DNA of 51,366 bases from Oscillospiraceae bacterium (GTDB taxonomy: Bacteria > Bacillota > Clostridia > Oscillospirales > Ruminococcaceae): positions 1 through 51,366 of the forward strand of contig JAETSI010000021.1 in NCBI GenBank assembly GCA_021769725.1, given 5' to 3'. The notes beneath the pieces are model-generated. The model worked only from the letters and a program-made list of their open reading frames with translations, was not told the origin of the DNA and did not search any database. How positions within the stretch are numbered: position 1 is the first letter of the stretch; every line of letters begins with the position of its first letter. Positions 48,794 through 51,366 of the stretch are shown piece by piece. The translations under genes were made by a program, and so were the position numbers.

Positions 48794-49036
48794 ATGCAAT
48801 ATAAAACTGTAACTATCGAACATTCAAGAAAAATGAAAGAAGGCGCTGCTCAGGAATTAAATTCCGAATACGAACAGGTTATCAATCGTGAAGCAGCAGA
48901 CGGTTGGAAGCTGCTTGGAATTCATCCAATTGAAATAAAGCGTGTTATCGGGTGTAAGCAGTGGCTCTTATGCGGCTTTTTGCTCGGCAGACATAATTTT
49001 TATCAGGCAGATGTTTTCATCTTTTTCAGGGATTAA
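48794..49036 (+). CDS. DUF4177-like small protein
   Basis: The 80-residue protein (YKTVTIEHSRKMKEG...NREAADGWKLLGIHPI...ADVFIFFRD) fits the DUF4177 pattern: an opening strand, then a GW motif and a closing strand. The ATG at 48794 is preceded by CAGGAGGG. It is followed 33 nt later by the large membrane protein. Role unknown. Confidence 0.7.
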   Translation: MQYKTVTIEHSRKMKEGAAQELNSEYEQVINREAADGWKLLGIHPIEIKRVIGCKQWLLCGFLLGRHNFYQADVFIFFRD

Positions 49037-49069
49037 GCGAATGAATTTTTTACCGGAGGTGAAAACACT

Positions 49070-51190
49070 ATGTTCATGACAGATCCCGATCTGATCTATG
49101 GAAGAAATTCAGGTCAGCCGAGCGTATATACCGGTTCAATACATAATATTGAAGCTCAGGAAGAATCGAAAAAATCCTCTGAGATCATGAAAAAAACGGG
49201 AGCTGCAACTGTTGCAGCCGCTAAATTAACGGGAAAAGCAGCGATCGGAGCAGCAAAAACGGCAGGTAATGTCGCAGCAAAGCTCACAAAGAATGCTGCC
49301 GATTATCTGAAATCCGACGACGCTGCCGAAAAAATGAATTTCCTTAAAGGAAAAGCTAAATCTGCCGCATCAGGAGCAGGCTCGATGCTGTCGGGTATCC
49401 GAAGCAAGGCGTCGGGTATGATATCAGAACAGCGAAACAAATCCAATGACGAATATACAGATGCTGACAATATAGAAAATATTGCGAACGCAGAAAATAT
49501 ATATGACGATGACAGTGCAGAAAGTACATATTCCGATCAGCAGGATTCTTCCGTATCTGATACGAATTACGATGAAAACACCGTTCACCATGAAGAAGAT
49601 GTTTCAGAATACGAAAATAGTCAAATAACTGAAAATCAAATCACAAGCTCTGTTGTTTCATCAAGACAGGAATCTCCGCCTATTGAAATCAGAAATTCTC
49701 CGAATATTCCGCAATCCACTCCAAATCCGGTTTCATCAGGAACTCCGGGCTATGTGATTCAAAAACAGAAATCAAATACCGCACTTATTATTGTAATAAT
49801 CGTTCTTGTGCTTATTATCGGTATTCTCGGCGGTATGTTCTTTATGATGAGCAGGGATAAAAAGTCAGATGAACCAAGCAATAGTACATTGGTTTCCAAT
49901 GTTAAGGAAACTACTGACAATGAAAACGGCAGTAAAGAAACTGAAACCAAAATAACTGTAGCAGTTACTACTGAAAATGTTTCAGAGAAAGCTACCAAAA
50001 ACTCAATTCAAACCGAATCGTCTGTTAATATATCCTGCAGTAAAAATGATGTAAATCAGACATATGCGGATATTGTAAAAAGTATGGATTTTCCGCCGCC
50101 GAACAGAGGATTTATTCTGGATTTAAATAACGACGGAGTCAATGAGATGATAATTCCGAATACAGACGATATGAATTTTGTTATGTATTATTTCGACGGT
50201 AATTCCATACAATCCTGTAGTTTCGGTAATTTTATGGCACTTGACAATTTTGTTATATATCGGGTCGACGGAGAGGATAAGAATAATTATATTTATTACC
50301 GTGATAATTATGCTTATAAAAGTTTGCAGGGATATTATTCATTCCCGTCAGCTGACAAACTTGATATTTTCATTAATTATCCCGAGAATAACGGAAAATA
50401 TTCTGCTGACTGGACTATTGACTATAACAGAACTGAAAATTATGCAAAGGGAAATGAGACTGTAGATACATTTTATGGACAGCCGTCCGATTGTCATAAC
50501 AAACTTTTATCGGCTTTTAAAAACTATGGATTTAAAATTACAGAAAACAGTAAATACACCGAAGTAAAAGGACTTTACTATGATGAGCTTATAAATAAAT
50601 TAAGTGGTGGCGATAATAATATAGAAAAAGAAGAAAATTCGACAACAAAATCTGATGCACCTAAAGCAACAGCTTCAATATCTATAGAACCTCAGCAGAT
50701 TATTGGAAATGGAACGGAATTGCTTGCAACAGTCAGTGGAAATTATTCATATTTTACTTATGAATGTTATTGGGACGGCGAGGGTAAAACCAATCAGTTG
50801 TTAACGTCCGGAACGTCATACAATAAATCAGTAACAATATCCGGTGGTTCAACAATTGAAAAGATAACCTTTGTTGTTACGCCTTACAATGCAGATGATT
50901 TGCCCGGCGATACGATAACATCAAATTATACCGGACCTTGGAGCTATGTATTTGTCAATAAATACGGTCAAATCAACGCTCCGGGAGGAGGTCCTATCAA
51001 CGGATATGCAACGTCTTATATTCTAAATGGAGGAGAAGTAGCATATACAAGAACCGACCTTATGGACAAGTGGCATGTAACGGCTGTAAATCTGTGTACT
51101 TTCAATGGCATTATATGGTATGAACTTTATGACACTGACGACGGCGACTATTATGGTTGGGTAGATGAAAATCATATTGTCTTTTATTAA
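49070..51190 (+). CDS. Large single-pass membrane protein with C-terminal SH3-like domain
   Basis: The 706-residue protein has an Ala/Lys-rich helical N-terminus (residues 36-120), a disordered Asp/Ser-rich linker (130-230), and one transmembrane helix (TALIIVIIVLVLIIGILGGM, from 237). An external part contains FILDLNNDGVNEMIIP, a calcium-loop-like FG-GAP/VCBS-type segment. A beta-rich region follows, and the last 80 residues (KYGQINAPGGGPINGYATSY ... GWVDENHIVFY) resemble a bacterial SH3 domain. It is the largest gene of the run and may be the surface component of a membrane assembly. No function is assigned. Confidence 0.72.
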   Translation: MFMTDPDLIYGRNSGQPSVYTGSIHNIEAQEESKKSSEIMKKTGAATVAAAKLTGKAAIGAAKTAGNVAAKLTKNAADYLKSDDAAEKMNFLKGKAKSAASGAGSMLSGIRSKASGMISEQRNKSNDEYTDADNIENIANAENIYDDDSAESTYSDQQDSSVSDTNYDENTVHHEEDVSEYENSQITENQITSSVVSSRQESPPIEIRNSPNIPQSTPNPVSSGTPGYVIQKQKSNTALIIVIIVLVLIIGILGGMFFMMSRDKKSDEPSNSTLVSNVKETTDNENGSKETETKITVAVTTENVSEKATKNSIQTESSVNISCSKNDVNQTYADIVKSMDFPPPNRGFILDLNNDGVNEMIIPNTDDMNFVMYYFDGNSIQSCSFGNFMALDNFVIYRVDGEDKNNYIYYRDNYAYKSLQGYYSFPSADKLDIFINYPENNGKYSADWTIDYNRTENYAKGNETVDTFYGQPSDCHNKLLSAFKNYGFKITENSKYTEVKGLYYDELINKLSGGDNNIEKEENSTTKSDAPKATASISIEPQQIIGNGTELLATVSGNYSYFTYECYWDGEGKTNQLLTSGTSYNKSVTISGGSTIEKITFVVTPYNADDLPGDTITSNYTGPWSYVFVNKYGQINAPGGGPINGYATSYILNGGEVAYTRTDLMDKWHVTAVNLCTFNGIIWYELYDTDDGDYYGWVDENHIVFY

Positions 51191-51366
51191 ACACTCCATT
51201 TCAATGAAAAATCTCTGAATATTTACAAACTTAATTTTGCCCGACCATAAGGTTAATGTCATTAAGCTAATCGAATAGAGCAAATAAACAGGAGTAGGAT
51301 TAATAGAAGAGAATACACCTATCGACGTATAATATGAATTGATGTACGAAGAAAAGACAGATCAGA
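51191..51366. other. Non-coding right margin
   Basis: No gene is supported. It carries the TTGATGTAC copy at 51339-51347, flanked by AATTGATGTACGAA as at 38007-38020. The far end of the second element may therefore be close. Confidence 0.5.

Overview
The window looks like Gram-positive, Clostridia-type DNA, most likely from a Ruminococcus-like gut bacterium. This is an inference from near-consensus sigma-A promoters with 17-bp spacers, strong GGAGG ribosome-binding sites, a CIRCE heat-shock operator, and a dockerin-like calcium loop in a phage protein. No rRNA, complete tRNA or CRISPR array is present. Two mobile elements lie side by side.

Region 1 (1-5.5 kb) is an array of small genes. An amidoligase, a gamma-glutamylcyclotransferase and a zinc-ribbon protein come first. 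Then come six short genes, mostly one per transcription unit. Each unit has its own promoter (TTGNNN-17-TAATAT type) with a TGTACAATT-like box at a fixed distance upstream, and several are separated by long imperfect palindromes. The same box and promoter precede the phage packaging and structural operon, so array and virion genes look like one regulon.

Region 2 (5.5-33.1 kb) is the late region of an HK97-type siphophage: terS, terL, portal, ClpP-like protease, capsid, head-tail joining genes, tail tube, a frameshifted tail chaperone pair, tape measure, distal tail, tail tip and fibres, holin and endolysin. Three features stand out. TerL carries a class 3 intein in its Walker A motif. The next gene, the portal, is split by a complete group II intron. 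Between the tape measure and distal tail genes sit about 4.8 kb of minus-strand cargo: a transporter; a flavoprotein, XRE regulator and DUF4180 operon; and a Nudix, phosphoesterase, nucleotidyltransferase and P-loop kinase group. The cargo modules are separated by relic copies of the 3' end of the tape measure gene.

Region 3 (33.1-37.4 kb) has a CIRCE-controlled Hsp20 gene, then an HTH/zinc-finger protein, a SHOCT-like protein and two tandem large serine recombinases, probably the prophage integration module, ending in a strong terminator.

Region 4 (37.4-51.4 kb) starts with non-coding DNA and the 3' half of a tRNA-Met gene plus its terminator, followed by direct repeats resembling integrase arm sites; one further copy lies near the window's right end. 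This suggests a second element integrated into tRNA-Met. It carries an AAA/PD-(D/E)XK protein, a NACHT NTPase likely to act in defence, a small-RNA candidate, a MITE-like element, a pentapeptide-like protein, a tyrosine integrase, and an AT-rich run of nine small to medium genes. That run includes a YidD-domain membrane protein and a large single-pass protein with a C-terminal SH3-like domain. I do not recognise this nine-gene set as a described system.
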